This document shows positions 1 through 12,741 of a stretch of DNA of 64,000 nt, in pieces. The number at the start of each line of letters is the position of its first letter. Position 1 is the first letter of the stretch. The translations under genes were made by a program, and so were the position numbers. The DNA comes from Corticium candelabrum (lineage: Eukaryota > Porifera > Homoscleromorpha > Homosclerophorida > Plakinidae), in the NCBI RefSeq assembly GCF_963422355.1, contig NC_085102.1, forward strand, positions 2,002,376-2,066,375, given 5' to 3'. The notes beneath the pieces were generated by a model that had not been told where the DNA came from, ran no database searches, and was given only the letters and a program-made list of their open reading frames with translations.

Positions 1-1536
1 AACTGTAAATGTCTGCAACATTGTCTCTGCTATTATAACTACTAAATTTAACACTGATGTCATCTAGAATAATTATTTAAGAGTTGTAGCTCTGGAGGCA
101 ATAATTGGTATGTTTCAAACTCACTGCACTGGCAGTGCATAGCTGTTGTCTAGTAGTTATAAATATTTTTAAAACATGCTTCATACGCAAACCTAGTGTT
201 CATCAATCAATAGCCTATTTCTACTACTTGAAATATCTGTAACTATAGCTAAAAAGCAGACGCGATCTACTGCAATGTTCAGTCTAGTGTTGATTTACTT
301 GATAGGTGAGATTATCCATGACGTTGCGTGAGCAGCCTTCCGTCTCGTCTCCCCCGCACGAAAGTGGCTTCTCTCGACTGTACAAACTTCGCGTGAATTT
401 GTACGTAACGCGCTAGCTTGTCGCTAACGCACGCAACAGAGTCTACGGTGCCAAATACCGATACTCCTTATTTCAGACCGCCAAAGTCTCGGCACGGGCC
501 GTAGGAGTCACTCCGGGCGAAATCCGACGCGACCGTTCGTCTCAGAATCGCAATCTCGACCGGCCCGCCGCGTTTCGCGACGATCCGAGACCGGCGTCGT
601 ATCGATCGGTGCGTTACAGACATACATGTGGACAGGTGGACATGTGGACAGACGGAAGTAGGCGTTCCCGAGCGTTCGCGTATTATAGTACAAGCTCCAA
701 TGCCCGGCTTCGCGCGGGGGACAACACATGCCAGATGCTTCTCCTTTCCACTTCATAGCACCGCAGTTGACACACACGTTTGTCATAGAGCCAATACAAC
801 ACGGAAGTGGAGGAGAGACAGGTCGCATTTATAGGTAGAGATTAAAGTAGAAAGTATCTAAAAATGCGTTTGATGGTATCATAGGTGATGTTGGCCATGA
901 ATGATTGCAGTGAATAAAAATGTAGTGTATACACTTGCAATCGTATAGCACGCCCGGATATTGCGCTGTCCCGTAGAATGAAATAAAGTCACGTGCAGTT
1001 AGACGAATCTATCAGAGCAGAACTGAAAGTCACATGCAGTACTCACCCGGATAATCCGTTCCCCGTATCTAACGAAGTCACGACTCGTAACGACTCTCGT
1101 CATTTCGACAGTCCCGCTGAACGTCGTGTCTTCGAAGACGTTGCTGGCGTCTTGGGGAACAGGTGCATCAAACACGGCAGCTCTTCGACGGTTGTAGACT
1201 GGCAAACGACTGTGGGCGTACTTTTTCAAGACCCGGATATCAGCAAAAATATCTTCAGTTTCCCGGCGTCGCCCGCAATAAACGACACGCTCGGCGCGTA
1301 CCGTCCGATGTCGGGAACGGGCAGTCTAAATTGGATGGAGATACGATGCGCCGTTCCGCAGATATTCGCGCGAGAGCGGAAGCGAGTGCGATCGGCGGGA
1401 AATCGCGTCGTCGTGGAAGAAATCAGGAAGACGACCACAGTCTCACTTTCGACGCGAATGAATTCGGCGAGCGCGAGCCAAATTCAGCCGAGATCGGACT
1501 CAACGTTTTTGAGAAACGCTCGTACGGACGGACAAC
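1..1536. other. Unassigned left flank
   Basis: No gene can be recognised here. About 330-840 and 990-1,500 are clearly richer in G+C than the receptor array to the right and resemble the composition of the outlying kinase gene at the other end of the window. Open frames exist on both strands (the longest on plus from about 993 into the microsatellite), but none shows a known motif, a signal peptide or a convincing intron pattern. A neighbouring gene's exon or 5' region could lie here. Confidence 0.3.
720..787 (-). pseudogene. Possible Helitron-type zinc-motif fragment
   Basis: On the minus strand this short piece reads CVNCGAMKWKGEASGMCC, a CxxCGAxxW...E...CC pattern. I associate that pattern with the amino-terminal zinc-binding region of Helitron replicase/helicase proteins (Pif1-type). 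The residues on either side do not continue the resemblance, so at most this is a degraded fragment. Chance similarity remains possible because the match covers only about 20 residues. Confidence 0.3.
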
Positions 1537-1735
<199 letters not shown>

Positions 1736-2084
1736 GATGTTAAACATCTGATTAATCAATGGATCTATCCAGTCAAGATCTGTGTCTGATAGCAAGAAAC
1801 TTTGACCGACACTATAGCCGTAGTGATGTACAGATATAACATTTAGAGTAAAATACAAATGATAAGATATAAACGGGGCTTATATAAATGGCAAATTTTT
1901 CTATCCACAGTTTGGAAAACGTTTGCCACACTATACCTGTTTACAGGTTGTATATACAAAGCCTAATTGGCATAATATTGAAGCACAATTGCGTTGGATC
2001 ACATGCAAACGAATTGTTTTCTGGATCAACAATTCGAAATATTTATCTATATAAGTTGTATACTATTTGATAACATATCCGAAC

Positions 2085-2215
2085 GAAATACGTTATTATG
2101 TTTGCGTGACAAAATTCAAATTGCAATAAAATTAAATTGTGAAAGATGAAAGAAATACGTTACTATGTTTGCGTGACAAAATATAATTTGCAATAAAATG
2201 AAATTGTAGAAGATG
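2085..2215. repeat. 67-bp direct tandem duplication in 3' flank
   Basis: Two copies with a period of 67 bp start with GAAATACGTTA at 2,085 and 2,152 and differ at a few positions. They lie just downstream of the dead receptor gene. The corresponding 3' flanks of other family members (for example near 22,860 and 32,270) contain one copy, so this is a local duplication. Confidence 0.8.
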
Positions 2216-2289
2216 TTAAGTTAGACAAGTTGCATGAAGTTGCTTACCAGCAACAAAACACATTCACCTGCTATCTGCAACATTGTAAT

Positions 2290-5200
2290 CTACTTGTTGC
2301 CTAAAGATTTAAGTTGCGAAATAACTTGACCGAACGAAAGTCTGTCTGATGGCCTGGGTGACCAGCAAGTTTTCATTATCATGGTTAACGGCTGTGGACA
2401 ATCTCGTGGAATTACAGGTCTTTCATTTCCAACTATGGCGTCGGTCACTTCATAATCGAAGCTCTATTAATCGAATGGAAGCTTTCTTGTCCAGGTTTCC
2501 CATAACACAATTTCAAAACTGCAAATAGAAGTGTCAATGTTATTACTTAGCTGTATATATTTTATAACTATAATACCTATGAACGTCTACTGCGGTATCA
2601 TATGGCTGTCGAAGAGTGAATTCTGGAGCTCGCCATCTCGCAGTTCTAACACCTGCAAAAGATAAACCTTCTCGTTCTGGAAGTAGAGAAATATTTTGAG
2701 GATTTGAGCGATCTTTGCGTCTGTTTTGTTGTTTATTGTTCTGTTTGACGTTAGCGTTAACGTTCCTCCCTAAACCGAAATCAGCCACTTTAACAATCCA
2801 GTCTTTGCTTACCAAAAGATTATCGCTTTCTAAATCTCGATGTATTCGAGGCGGTTTCAGCGTGTGAAGAAAATGCATGCCTTTCGCTGAATCCATGGCA
2901 AATGATAGCTTACGCTCATAGTCGATATCAATCGATAAATTGCGTAGTACATTTCTTAAAGATCCGCACTCCATATATTCCATGACAAGAAAAGGAACGT
3001 CTTCTGGTTGTGACTTTCCAGCGCCAATGAAAAGAACGATATTCTTATGTCTTACAGTTCTCATAAATATCATCTCCGTTTCGAAATTTTCTATGAACTT
3101 GGGTAAGCCGACAGCCATCATCTTCTTTACAACAACATTGATATTTCTGTAGAAACCTTTGTAAACGCTTCCAGATACACCAGATCCAAGTACTTCTCCT
3201 GACGTTACTTCATTTTCATCTATTTGCCATGCATTGGTTAACACGGTTACTTCATTTCGCCAAGCACGGTCACTATTCCTTTTTCTGGTTAGCACTAAGA
3301 TATAAGCTGTTACGCCAGCGGTAGTGACAGCAACGATTAGAATGATTCCTGCTCCTATGAGAAAGTAGGTAGGATATTGGCATGTAGAACCAGTGAAGCC
3401 AACGTAACATTGACAGGCTGGTTGCAGACTTCCGCCGTTGAATTGAGGTACACACTTACCATATTTGCAACGATTGACATCGCAAACAGGACATTCTGAA
3501 ATCTTGCGACTTCCATTTATGGCGGTCGTCAGATCGTTTGGACACCTGACACAATCTGGATCAGCGAACATTGTCTATCTGTAATATCCTTTTATGCAAA
3601 AATGACAAGGTCGTTCAAAAATATTAGAGGAATAATAAGATCCGGCTGGACATCTGACTGCTAAATAGTTGATATTTCTTTGGAGTCGGTCAAGCATGAC
3701 AAGAAACCCTTTCCAATAATATGTTTCTGATAACAGTACTTTTAACACGTTGACTGAATAGTCTCTGTCTTGATAAAGTGCAATGCGATACCACGTTTTG
3801 ACGTGTACAATTAACATCCATGTTTCTCGTCTGCTGTGTTTGTAACGGTGACTTACAGGATTGTACATATATTCTACATTGATAAATAGTTGGCCTCGTG
3901 TGGAGGTGGCAGAATATTTGCATATGTCAGCGTTCAAGAAACTAGGTCCTCTATTGTCAGCTATCAGTTCTGCCCATCTCTCTGTTATAACATCAAACAC
4001 CCAGAGATCACTTAGACATGCTTCGGAAACATGTATTCCACCAAATACATACATTTTAGACTGCATCATGACCGCTGCGTGATGAAAGCTTGCGCTAGGT
4101 CGAACAAAATAACTTATGTCTACAGTAGCTTGCTTCGACTGCAACATCGGTTGAAGGTGCATTATCCATGATTCATTCAATATAGCATCATTGGACACGC
4201 TAATAAATGTTTTTCCGCCAAATACGATAGCTGTAGTTTTATTGACTGCAACAAACGACATAAAATAGCGAACTGTTATGAAGAAATTTGATATCAATAA
4301 TTTTAGTGCATTGTCCGTAGCATTGTATATCAACGCTTCTATAAATTTTTGGTTGATATTTTTAGAAAGTGTAATAAAACAGCAGCTACCAATTCAGCAG
4401 CTAGTTTTATAATTGCAATAGCTTAAATTTTTGTCAGGAATAGAATTAGAAACTTGTTTCTTCCACCACTGCATGCTTGTTAGATCTAAATTCCAAATAA
4501 CTGCACTCCATAAATCTTGATCAGTTTTCTTTATGACCATAGGTGCACATGTGAAATGGTTGCTATAGAGAGCATGAGTTGATACTTCTAAAGTCGAAGG
4601 TAGAAGGGCAGGACTGGACAGTCTCTGCCATGTTCAAATTTTACGTTTGTAGATAAATTTCCAAACTATAGTTTTCTCAAAAAGCTCATCGAGTGTAAAG
4701 ACAATTATTGTATTCTGCATTTCAACTAACGTAGACACAATATTATACCGCTGATAAGGAATTTCGCCTGCAACGTCTTCAATAATAAATGAATTACGTT
4801 TCAAATCAAAAATCAGCACTTTGTTATCAAGGTTGTTGAAAACGATAAAAATGCTGTTGTTATTTGCGACAGTACAGCCAAATTTGTGTGATAGTGAAGC
4901 GTCGTGAAATGATTGCTGATTATAGGAAACTGCAGTTAAATTTGTCCACGTCCTATTTTCAAACTTTTACAACGTTTGGTTAGCCGGATCATAAAGAGTA
5001 ATGGTACTTGAATAGGAAGAAGCTAGAGAGTGTGTCTCAGGTGAGTACTTTACCTTTGAACGTAACAACCGTTTTGAATGTCGGAGGTGAGGCTAATCCA
5101 TTTGTATCTTTCAGTGCCATTTTGATTTACACATCGCACTCGTACGTAGAAATTCGAAAGTCTGAGGAATGAAGCAAGACAAAAGCGGTCTGATTGCTTC

Positions 5201-7336
5201 GGCAATTATTTTGTGACTGAACTTGAACGGCAACTGCAGCCACCTGTAGGTTCCAAGTTTCGGTGATTTTATAATGAAACCAGAAAAACCACGACGATCA
5301 TCTACGTCTACTTGTGTCTTCTGCCAGTTGAGCAAGACTGTGTCAAATATCCACGCTCCGGTTAAGTTAGAAACCTTACCACTTCTTAGCTCATCGGATT
5401 CTAGAGCAATAATTTTTGCGCAAAGTTGAATCATGACGGGAGCGGTGTCTATTGGAGGAATGTTGCCATCACCCACGTTTTGCCACGAGTTGGTGTTGAC
5501 TGTGTACAACCAGTTTGCAAAAATACCCGTCTTCTTTTCTAAATATGAAAGAGGTCTCTTCGCACCTGAAACTAGTAGATGTTGCCGTTTTTGGTTTCTG
5601 ACATTGACGCTGTAAGTGATTTTCCCATACATGGTGGCTAGAGGTTCATTAATCTTCCAATTGGTAAAAATTTGCCAACCTCTTGTGTTAATATCAAATT
5701 GAAAAATATAGTTATTTTTCATTATCTCTCTTTGAACAGGTGCTGTCGCTGTTATCTAGCCTCGCAAGCCAGGCTCTTCCGCGCAGTCGCTGAGCTAACC
5801 GCACGTGAATCACACGAGGAGGAGGAGCTTTTACCGGAATTGCTCCAGCGCGAGAACAGCCTGGTCGCTTTCGAGAACGTCATAGTGACGTGGGACCCCC
5901 GATCCGGTTTCATAGCTTGATAAAGCTAATGCTATTAGGTAAGCATGTAGGTATGAAAGTTGAGAACACGCGACATCGCTTCACGCACTTGCTTGTTTTG
6001 CACAAAGTACGTAGTTGACATCATCGTTCGCTTCTAGTTCGCATGTAGACAGCTCAGCCATGTAATATTCTGCATTGTCACGACTCCTTTTCAGCATTCA
6101 GTTTCGCCAACAGCACACCGCCGAATCTAGATCTGCATCGCGGTAGTTTGAGAAATGAACTCATTCTACGCGGTTAGTGTATATATGTAGCAGTCAGAAA
6201 CCGTGCATTGAAACAAGTCGTACGTAGTACACGTGCAACTACGAGTCAACTCTACACTTCCTGAACATGGTAGGTCCACTGCACTGCTGTTTTCCCATGC
6301 CTAGATGTTTCCAGTTCACCGTGAGGAGAGTCAATATCGTACAAAAGTGCTGCTTGCTGAGTGGAAAGTACCGTCACATAGACTGCGTTAGCAATACACG
6401 CCAATCTGATCATGACGTGGAGAGGTCAACAAGCTCTAGGCCACTGTTTTCATGAACCGTTGAGTGAAACTGGGCAGGCAGTTCTCACACCATTTTCCCC
6501 ACAGACTCCAGATGTCAGAGTAGACGCGCAGGAGTGGTGAATAGTTCTACGTCTGTTTCAATTCGCGCAAACCTGCAGATGAGTTCAGTAGAACGAAACG
6601 TTGCTGGAGAGTGTAGGTTCAGCGGACCAGTCCCATGTAGGCCATTCCTACGCTCATTATTCACCAGCACTTCGTCCGTCAACGGCTTCACTGGATTTCG
6701 TGTTCACGCGCTCTCCGCGGAGGGCTACCTCTCTGCTTCATGTATCAGCGCAATTACATAAACGAGCTCTTTAGGAAATCGAATTAGCTTTATCAAGCTA
6801 TGAAACCGGATCGGGGGTCCCACGTCACTATGACGTTCTCGAAAGCGACCAGGCTCTTCTCACGCTGGAGCAATTCCGATAAAAGCTCCTCCTCCTCGTG
6901 TGATTCACGTGCGGTTAGCTCAGCGACTGCGCGGAAGAGCCTGGCTTGCGAGGCTAGCTGTTACCTGCGTGTCTTGTGACCTTTGATTTGGTTTTTCTAA
7001 GATGTGGGCTTGCCCAACCGATAGACATAGAATGAGAGCAAGAGCTGACATAATCGTGGTTCGTATAGGTACTTGCTTTGAACGACAAGTTGTCAAAATT
7101 TTGAAAACACAAACTTTGTCGACTTTAGAGACCGTCAGATATTCTTTTAGACGTTTTTCTTTGTACGTATTCAGATGTTCCTCCCGTGTCGTCACAAGAT
7201 CAGTCAAATTAGACTTCTGTTGAGAGTTCACGAAGTGTGTTTGTTGTCTGGAGCTCTTCGGACGGTGGGAAATGAAAACTGAATAAACGTTTTGGTTAAA
7301 CCTTGGTATATATAGCAATATGTACGAGTAGAGCAT
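2290..7336 (-). pseudogene. Kelch-EGF-TKL receptor kinase pseudogene, left arm
   Basis: Minus-strand copy of the family. Recognisable parts are a signal peptide with core ALALILCLSVGQ (ATG at 7,051, or an upstream in-frame ATG at 7,336), Kelch segments, the Cys-rich region, EGF, membrane helix, kinase (about 2,580-3,250) and the last exon (2,290-2,520). It is broken by the element at 5,756-6,957, which sits just after the signal peptide; a frameshift near 5,260; a TGA at 4,634-4,636; further breaks at 4,333-4,634; a TAG at about 3,572 in the Cys-rich region; and TAA-TAG in the last exon near 2,464-2,469. The catalytic-loop HRDLKSDN reads HRDLESDN, losing the loop lysine. The TGA and the last-exon TAG recur in the inverted copy at 48,976-52,800. 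No function is expected. Confidence 0.9.
5756..6957. mobile_element. 1.2-kb DNA transposon with 175-bp terminal inverted repeats
   Basis: The ends 5,756-5,930 and 6,783-6,957 are inverted copies of each other with only about three mismatches in 175 bp, starting CTAGCCTCGCAAGCC. Flanking CTGTTA occurs at both sides (5,749-5,754 and 6,958-6,963) and fits a 6-7 bp target-site duplication. The receptor sequence resumes in register on both sides, and the right-arm copy of the gene is uninterrupted at this point (about 49,340-49,370). The roughly 850-bp interior has no transposase-like open frame, so this is a non-autonomous element. The near-perfect TIRs suggest a young insertion. I do not assign a superfamily. 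Confidence 0.92.
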
Positions 7337-7360
7337 CTATAGCAATATGGAATGTGACCA
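7303..7360 (-). promoter_or_regulatory. Doubled TATA-like promoter motif
   Basis: On the minus strand two copies of a CATATTGCTATA-type motif lie about 35 bp apart (7,337-7,350 and 7,305-7,320). The downstream one reads GCTATATATAC, a good TATA box. The same pair precedes the other family members with surviving 5' ends (near 17,355, 26,780, 34,738, 40,476, 48,962 and 56,455). Conservation even upstream of dead copies suggests shared descent. Confidence 0.7.
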
Positions 7361-8581
7361 ATCTTAGTGAAATTTATTGTTGAATATTTTAAATCGGTGT
7401 TGAGTAATAGTTCACAGTTCGACAATCCGTTACTAAAGAAAGTGATTTGCAGAAATAGCTATTTTCAAAATTCGGTAATTACATAGCTATACTTATACAG
7501 GTGTCATAATGGTGTGCAAATATAATTAATTGATAAGATCAATGCAACTGAAATAAACTGTTACGTAATTACAATACAATGTCAAAAAGAAAGTCAGGAA
7601 ATCAAACTGTGATTTTGACCAGAAATGGATCGCGATCCGATCGGAAAAGCTACCGTACGAATTCCAGTTTGAAAACGATATCTCCGCCTGACTTTAGTAC
7701 CATGTGACTGCCATATTGTAACATGGTCCGGTGTGTATACGTGTAGGTTCTTTGCTAGCGGAAATCATTGATATAGGGACGTAAGGCAATTCAAATTGAG
7801 CGAGAACAGAGTAGAGAGAGAAAACAGTTAGATTTCTCTACTAAACTTGTTACACACGCGTACGTAAAGGTAACAGTTAGTATTTTGACAATTCCGGTTT
7901 GAACAGGTTTCTAGTTTCAGTGTTTTTAATGAGTCTATTATTTTATTATTAATTAATAGACTTTAACATTATTGGCAGCAATTCTGCTAACTGTTTCTAA
8001 AATAGATTTTGTAGCGCGGTTACTTGATATTATCAAGACTCTATTTATCTATAAGGCTTAAGTTTTCTTTAATTACCTTATTTATTTTATTAAACGTTAT
8101 GTAACAATTAAAAGGTTTGTGGTACCTTGCACTTTACTCTGTAAAGTCACGTGACTTAACAAACAATTTACTCAAGCATACAGCTTGAACGACTTCCTGT
8201 TTGTGACTGTTTGTCTAGCTGGCTAGCTATACTTACAACATTATAAAAGATTATATAAATACTAGCTACAATACTATTTGCACTTTCTGTATTTTTAAAT
8301 TGTATATAGCTTCCTCATTTGTTTGCTCAATATGAACAATACACGTCTCAATTTTTGCAAATTTTTTACTTAATTGATAAATGGTTTTTTCTACCTGTTT
8401 GAGTATTGCTTGCTTCCCTTCTCTAGACATTGTTTAGCTACTGCAATTTTCCAGCTACAGAGATTTGCACAACTTGCGTTTTATAATCACAATTGCACAA
8501 ATTGTTTGTTTCTCGCTGTCTTTACTGCCTTTTTGTTCGTCAATAAGTTCCTTCAGAACTGATTTAGTACAACTTTACTAC
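7361..8581. other. Upstream region of left-arm receptor
   Basis: No gene seen. The sequence is homologous in reverse to 47,150-48,960 apart from the hAT-like insertion there. It is also homologous in the same orientation to the upstream region of the receptor at 36,647-40,262 (about 40,521-41,400). The stretch 8,160-8,200 is the empty site corresponding to the right-arm hAT-like insertion. Confidence 0.6.
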
Positions 8582-9680
8582 AGGACGGCCTCGAACGCGA
8601 ATCACCATTCCAGCAACGTTGCATAAGATTTCTAACATTGTTTGGACCATTGATTAGAATATCAGATCGCTCGCCGCTCTTCACAGCGACCGCAATGTCT
8701 ACAGTAAACGTGTACTCGACTCATGGAATATTAATCTTTCAAATTTCTTAAATAACAATTACATAACTAATTAAATAAACACCAGTATTACATTAGCTCT
8801 AATTCAAGCGCGATTTTAGATTTGATGCCTCTAGAAACTGAACTTAATTTAGTCGAGCGCGCATGCGCTAAGGTTAATACTTCCTACTAGACGTTTCAAC
8901 GGCATGCCAAACTCATGCACCGCATGCGCTCATTGTTATCGCTGGTGCAAATTAGCGTGCCTGTTGATGTAATGATGTCTTTGCATGATTTCAAGAGGTA
9001 CTGCATGAATTCGGCAATCCCACGTGGTATTGAATGTCATCTATTATGTGCCAGTACGTTTGCAGAAGCTTTCCGTATAGGCTAGCAGCGAGGAATAGCA
9101 CTTTAGTGCTTTCATATTTAGGTTCTAAAAGAGGCGACTTTTAGCAATTTATTTGTGATTTGAATGTGTTTAGTAACTTAGAACCTGCTTTACATAGTGC
9201 TTGCAGGTCGTATATATTTAGGCGGGGGCCGGGTTTGGAGGGTTAGGACGAACCGTCCGCTTAGCTGTAAAGTCCGCTTTCGATCGCTTGTTCCATCTCG
9301 GACTCCTTTATATCTCAGTGGTGTAGGAAGATGTTCACGAGCGGCGGGGGAAGGAATGTACCGTGGATACAGATCTACGTCGATTGCCAGACCGTAAACA
9401 GATTCGCAAAAGTCACGGACACAGAAATTTTAATTACTACACTGAGCGAGTGCGCTTCATTCCCCCAGCCCCCTGTTTCCTACGCCGGGCACCTGCAGTG
9501 ATGCAGAAGTGGATATAATTCAGTATCGACCCTTTTTGCGTTGCTAATCGTAAAATTTATTATTTTCAGACTAGCTAAAGCTAAAATTGATCATTTGCAC
9601 TAAATCTAATTTTTGCTGTTAACTTTTTCAATTTTGCTAATCTATAATTTCCGAAAACTGCATATTCATTTTTATCGCAT
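8582..9680 (-). pseudogene. Relic of the outlying kinase's last exon and intron (left arm)
   Basis: The piece 8,582-8,745, read on minus, encodes VEYTFTVDIAVAVKSGER... and LMQRCWNGDSRSRPS, matching the last kinase exon at 61,632-61,866 (kinase subdomains X-XI). Sequence to 9,680 matches the long intron following in that gene (61,867 to about 62,600), including blocks around ATTTCAAGAGG and GGGTTTGGAGGGTT. A TGA replaces a codon just after the first residues and the exon is truncated at its 3' end. A second copy sits in the right arm. Because intron sequence is present, this is a segmental DNA duplication, not a retrocopy. Confidence 0.85.
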
Positions 9681-9734
9681 ATATATTGATTTTGATTTAT
9701 ACAGTGAGTAAATCCTACTGTTCTGTATCCACTG

Positions 9735-10440
9735 CTAAATCTAATCTATCATGTCAAATTCTAGCATTAAACTGCCAATAACGAACAGATGATAATTGCT
9801 CTAACAAATTACTAAATGCTTGATTAAATTAAAGTCTAGTTTTTGTCATTGTTTTAGAGGCAATTATTCTTAGTGTAGCTAAAGTAGCAGGTGTCCAAAA
9901 ACCAAGTGTTTAAACTATCAAAAGGTAGAAATATCCGTCTGCAGCTTTCACGTCTGCCTAGTCATGAGCTTCTTTTACTACATCTCCGGCAAATAATATA
10001 TAATAATTATTTATATCGCATCACCACAGTAATGCAGTTGAATGCAGCAGCTCCAGCCGAAGTTAAAGATGGTACAGTAACTACTACATGTATAAAGACT
10101 GCATGGCATTCCAAATGAAAACATTAAAATATGTAGGCTTGCCGTTTGCGAAATTCGAATGATCGACATCCCAGGGCGATTGACAGAAGTGATAATGCAA
10201 CGCCCCTCAAACCGTGAACCAGCATCATGAACAAGTAACGTGTGATAGATGATGTCTCGAAGAGCGTTATAACGTCTAGATCGTAAGAGAACCGTGACCA
10301 CATCCAAAGAGATGGTCTCCGAATGAATCAATTGTACATGTTCACACATACAACATATAGCCTTAGGAAAATATAAAAGATAGGAATTCCCAGTCAGAGC
10401 TTGACTGCAATCACACATTCATGTGAAGCTTATTATGCAA
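9735..10440 (-). pseudogene. Retroelement reverse-transcriptase ORF tail relic (left arm)
   Basis: Read on minus, this is the degraded twin of 45,240-45,990. Fragments include RRYNALRDII, an NRPG(D) segment, PTYFNVFIWN and a tail ending in a helix resembling LLEQLS-RYWQFNARI. I recall this series (Cys-rich CGH segment, R-H-N-A-L-R-D, RPGDVYHP, YFDV, then an E-x-LSVxxWxxNA helix) from the carboxyl end of reverse-transcriptase-containing retroelement proteins in invertebrates. The RPGD...FDV spacing could be a restriction-like nuclease core. Frames shift repeatedly, so it is not functional. The family assignment comes from memory and not from a search. Confidence 0.5.
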
Positions 10441-11879
10441 CAGCCAGACCTGGTCGGTAAAGTTCTGCATGTATATCAAATATTGATTGAAGCTGACGTG
10501 GACAGCAATCTTCTAACACTAAAACAAACCAAACTTGTTGGGAGTGCATGATATCAATATCTAACCGCACATGTCTATCCACGCAGGATATTGATTTCTT
10601 TTCGTGAAACATATATAGGTAGAAATCAGCCCCGGATCCATAAATATTTGACAAAGGGGGTTGATCTAGCTACTAGCAGTCGTAAAGCGTTAACTAATTT
10701 ATCTCTTCTAATGCATATATATATATATATATATATTGCTATGATTAAATACTAATCTGCTAGGCTGACTATATTATACGTACATGTAGAATAATGCATT
10801 CACCTGTAGAAATATTTGCAAATCAGGAGCATTGATTACGCCGTTACGTGCGGAAATGGTCCACTGTACTTTTAGTGTGCATAGTCTTGAGTAGTCAGAC
10901 TAGAATGTTAAAAAAGGTAGCCAAAGCAGAACCGTATTGCAATCTGATAGTGTGCGCAAAGACAGCAGCCACCACAAATTGCCTTACTATACGTCTGAGT
11001 GCAAGACTATACATTCTCTTCTTTTTCAGTTGTGAAGCACGCCTATTGAAAAAGGAGAGGTTGTAACCCCTGAAATCGCTTTCAAGATTCCGAACAGAGC
11101 AATATAGACTAGTAGGCTGATTCTCTCGTTTAGACTCACAGTGAAGTATCCCAAAAGTGTAGTAGGTTGAACTTCAATGCACACAACACATGATGATCCG
11201 TTTTCACCGAGTGGGTGTGGCTCATTCTAGCCCTTCCACGTTATCAGATTAATGATAGTAAGTGGTGATGCTAAATTAAAAGATTAAGTAACCGAATTCG
11301 TGTCCAAAATTCTGGCAACTGCATATCTAATCAAATGGTTGCACATCCTTCACAGCATGTGTGGGTCTTCTTGTTTGGGGATCGGAAGACACTGGAACAA
11401 TAGCTCTGCTAGAATTTGATAAAATCGTAGTCAGAATTTGGCAGTACCACTTCAGCAGATGATTTCAGAAACTCTCTATATGTAACTAATCTTACCAAAT
11501 AGACGACACTTAATTTGCCTGTCTGATTCGAAAGAACTACACTGATGACTGCCACAATACACAACAGTTATAATTGTAAGACTTCTAGAACTCAAATTCG
11601 ACTAAAATGAAACACCTGACTAGTTCGGATTTGATTGACGTTTGTCTTAATTGGACACTTGATACTCTTTTGGTGATTTCTTTTTACATCTTATACATGC
11701 TCCTTAATTAGTAGAAGTGGAAGCTATAGGTTGAATATCCTCAGCAGGCTTTAGCGATTCTCGTTCAGTTACGTCAAAAGTTGCTGCTAATTACCAGCTA
11801 AAACATCTCATAAAGGGATTTTGTATGTTTGGGTCAGAAGTTGTTTCAACAAGCGCTCACTGTACATGCATGCCCATAA
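10441..11879. other. Conserved but unidentified block of left arm
   Basis: No intact gene. The block is homologous in reverse to about 43,990-45,240. Short stretches keep similar translations in both arms. On plus, 11,610-11,712 encodes MKHLTSSDLIDVCLNW... ending in a hydrophobic tail; on minus near 11,140-11,240 a frame contains CVVCIEVQPTTLLGYFTV. These could be exon relics of an unknown gene. A short (TA)n lies at 10,713-10,736. Confidence 0.4.
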
Positions 11880-12374
11880 AAAGTTGTCTTGAAAGGTCTC
11901 TTAGTGGTATGATTCTAGCCACTCACACGAAAAGAACAACCATCGCAGTTCGATAAGTATTTTGTGTATTACTGATCTTCGATTTGCGATGATGATAGAA
12001 GTACCCTCTCCAATAGAATCATGCAGTTTCAGTGTAAGCCGAATTTATTTATCTAAATTCTGCTTTACGTCCACCAACGTTCAATTTTACTGCTGTTAGG
12101 AGACGCAAAAGCTGCATAATAATTTGCACGTCTCTGAGGCAATCGATGTCCAGAAAGCAACTCGTTTCTTACTTCTATATTTTAACCTGCACCGTATACG
12201 GAATAGGGATTAACCACTATATAAATCAGCGGCTGCACGGTTCCCAATTCTCTTTTACTCCGTCCCACATCTCTAAGAAATACGGCATCCTCGTCGCCGT
12301 ATTGTTTCGTACTCTTGCAGTAGATTGGGGACGTGAAAACGTAACCAGAATATATTGTTAAACGCAACGTACCC

Positions 12375-12459
<85 letters not shown>

Positions 12460-12530
12460 GCAATATCAAAATATCCCAAGAAAGGTTTTGCATACCGGCA
12501 ACAGACAACATGAGAACGGTGAACAAAGCA
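11880..12530 (-). pseudogene. Relic of possible small secreted/membrane protein (left arm)
   Basis: On minus, a leader-like segment [18 protein letters not shown] (12,470-12,530) is followed by a (TA)n tract, probably intronic. Next comes an exon-like stretch YCKSTKQYGDEDAVFLRDVG and IVVNPYSVYGAG (about 12,190-12,345). The same order and similar residues appear on plus at 43,194-43,520. Downstream, frameshifts and stops disrupt the reading frame in this arm. The family is not recognised. Confidence 0.35.
12386..12459. repeat. (TA)n microsatellite
   Basis: About 74 bp of nearly pure TA dinucleotide repeat at the position equivalent to the (TA)n at 43,261-43,318 in the other arm. It yields spurious I-Y open frames on both strands. 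Confidence 0.97.
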
Positions 12531-12741
12531 TGCGCAACTTCTTATATATTACTGCTATAGTATTAATTGATATCATTTTGATGGTACTATCAAACAGTGC
12601 TGTTAACTGGTCCTAGCTAAATATTCAGTTTTTTAGAGCAGTTACAAAGTATATTGTCAACTGTGTACAGTCGCGTGTCACTTTTGTATATTCATGTATA
12701 TTCATGTTAGAAATTTGTTAGATCAGTCAACCTAGTAAACA

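Noticed and set aside
5672..5920. 82-codon plus frame with an acidic E-rich stretch
   Set aside because: It crosses from receptor antisense into the terminal inverted repeat of the 1.2-kb element and has no independent support.
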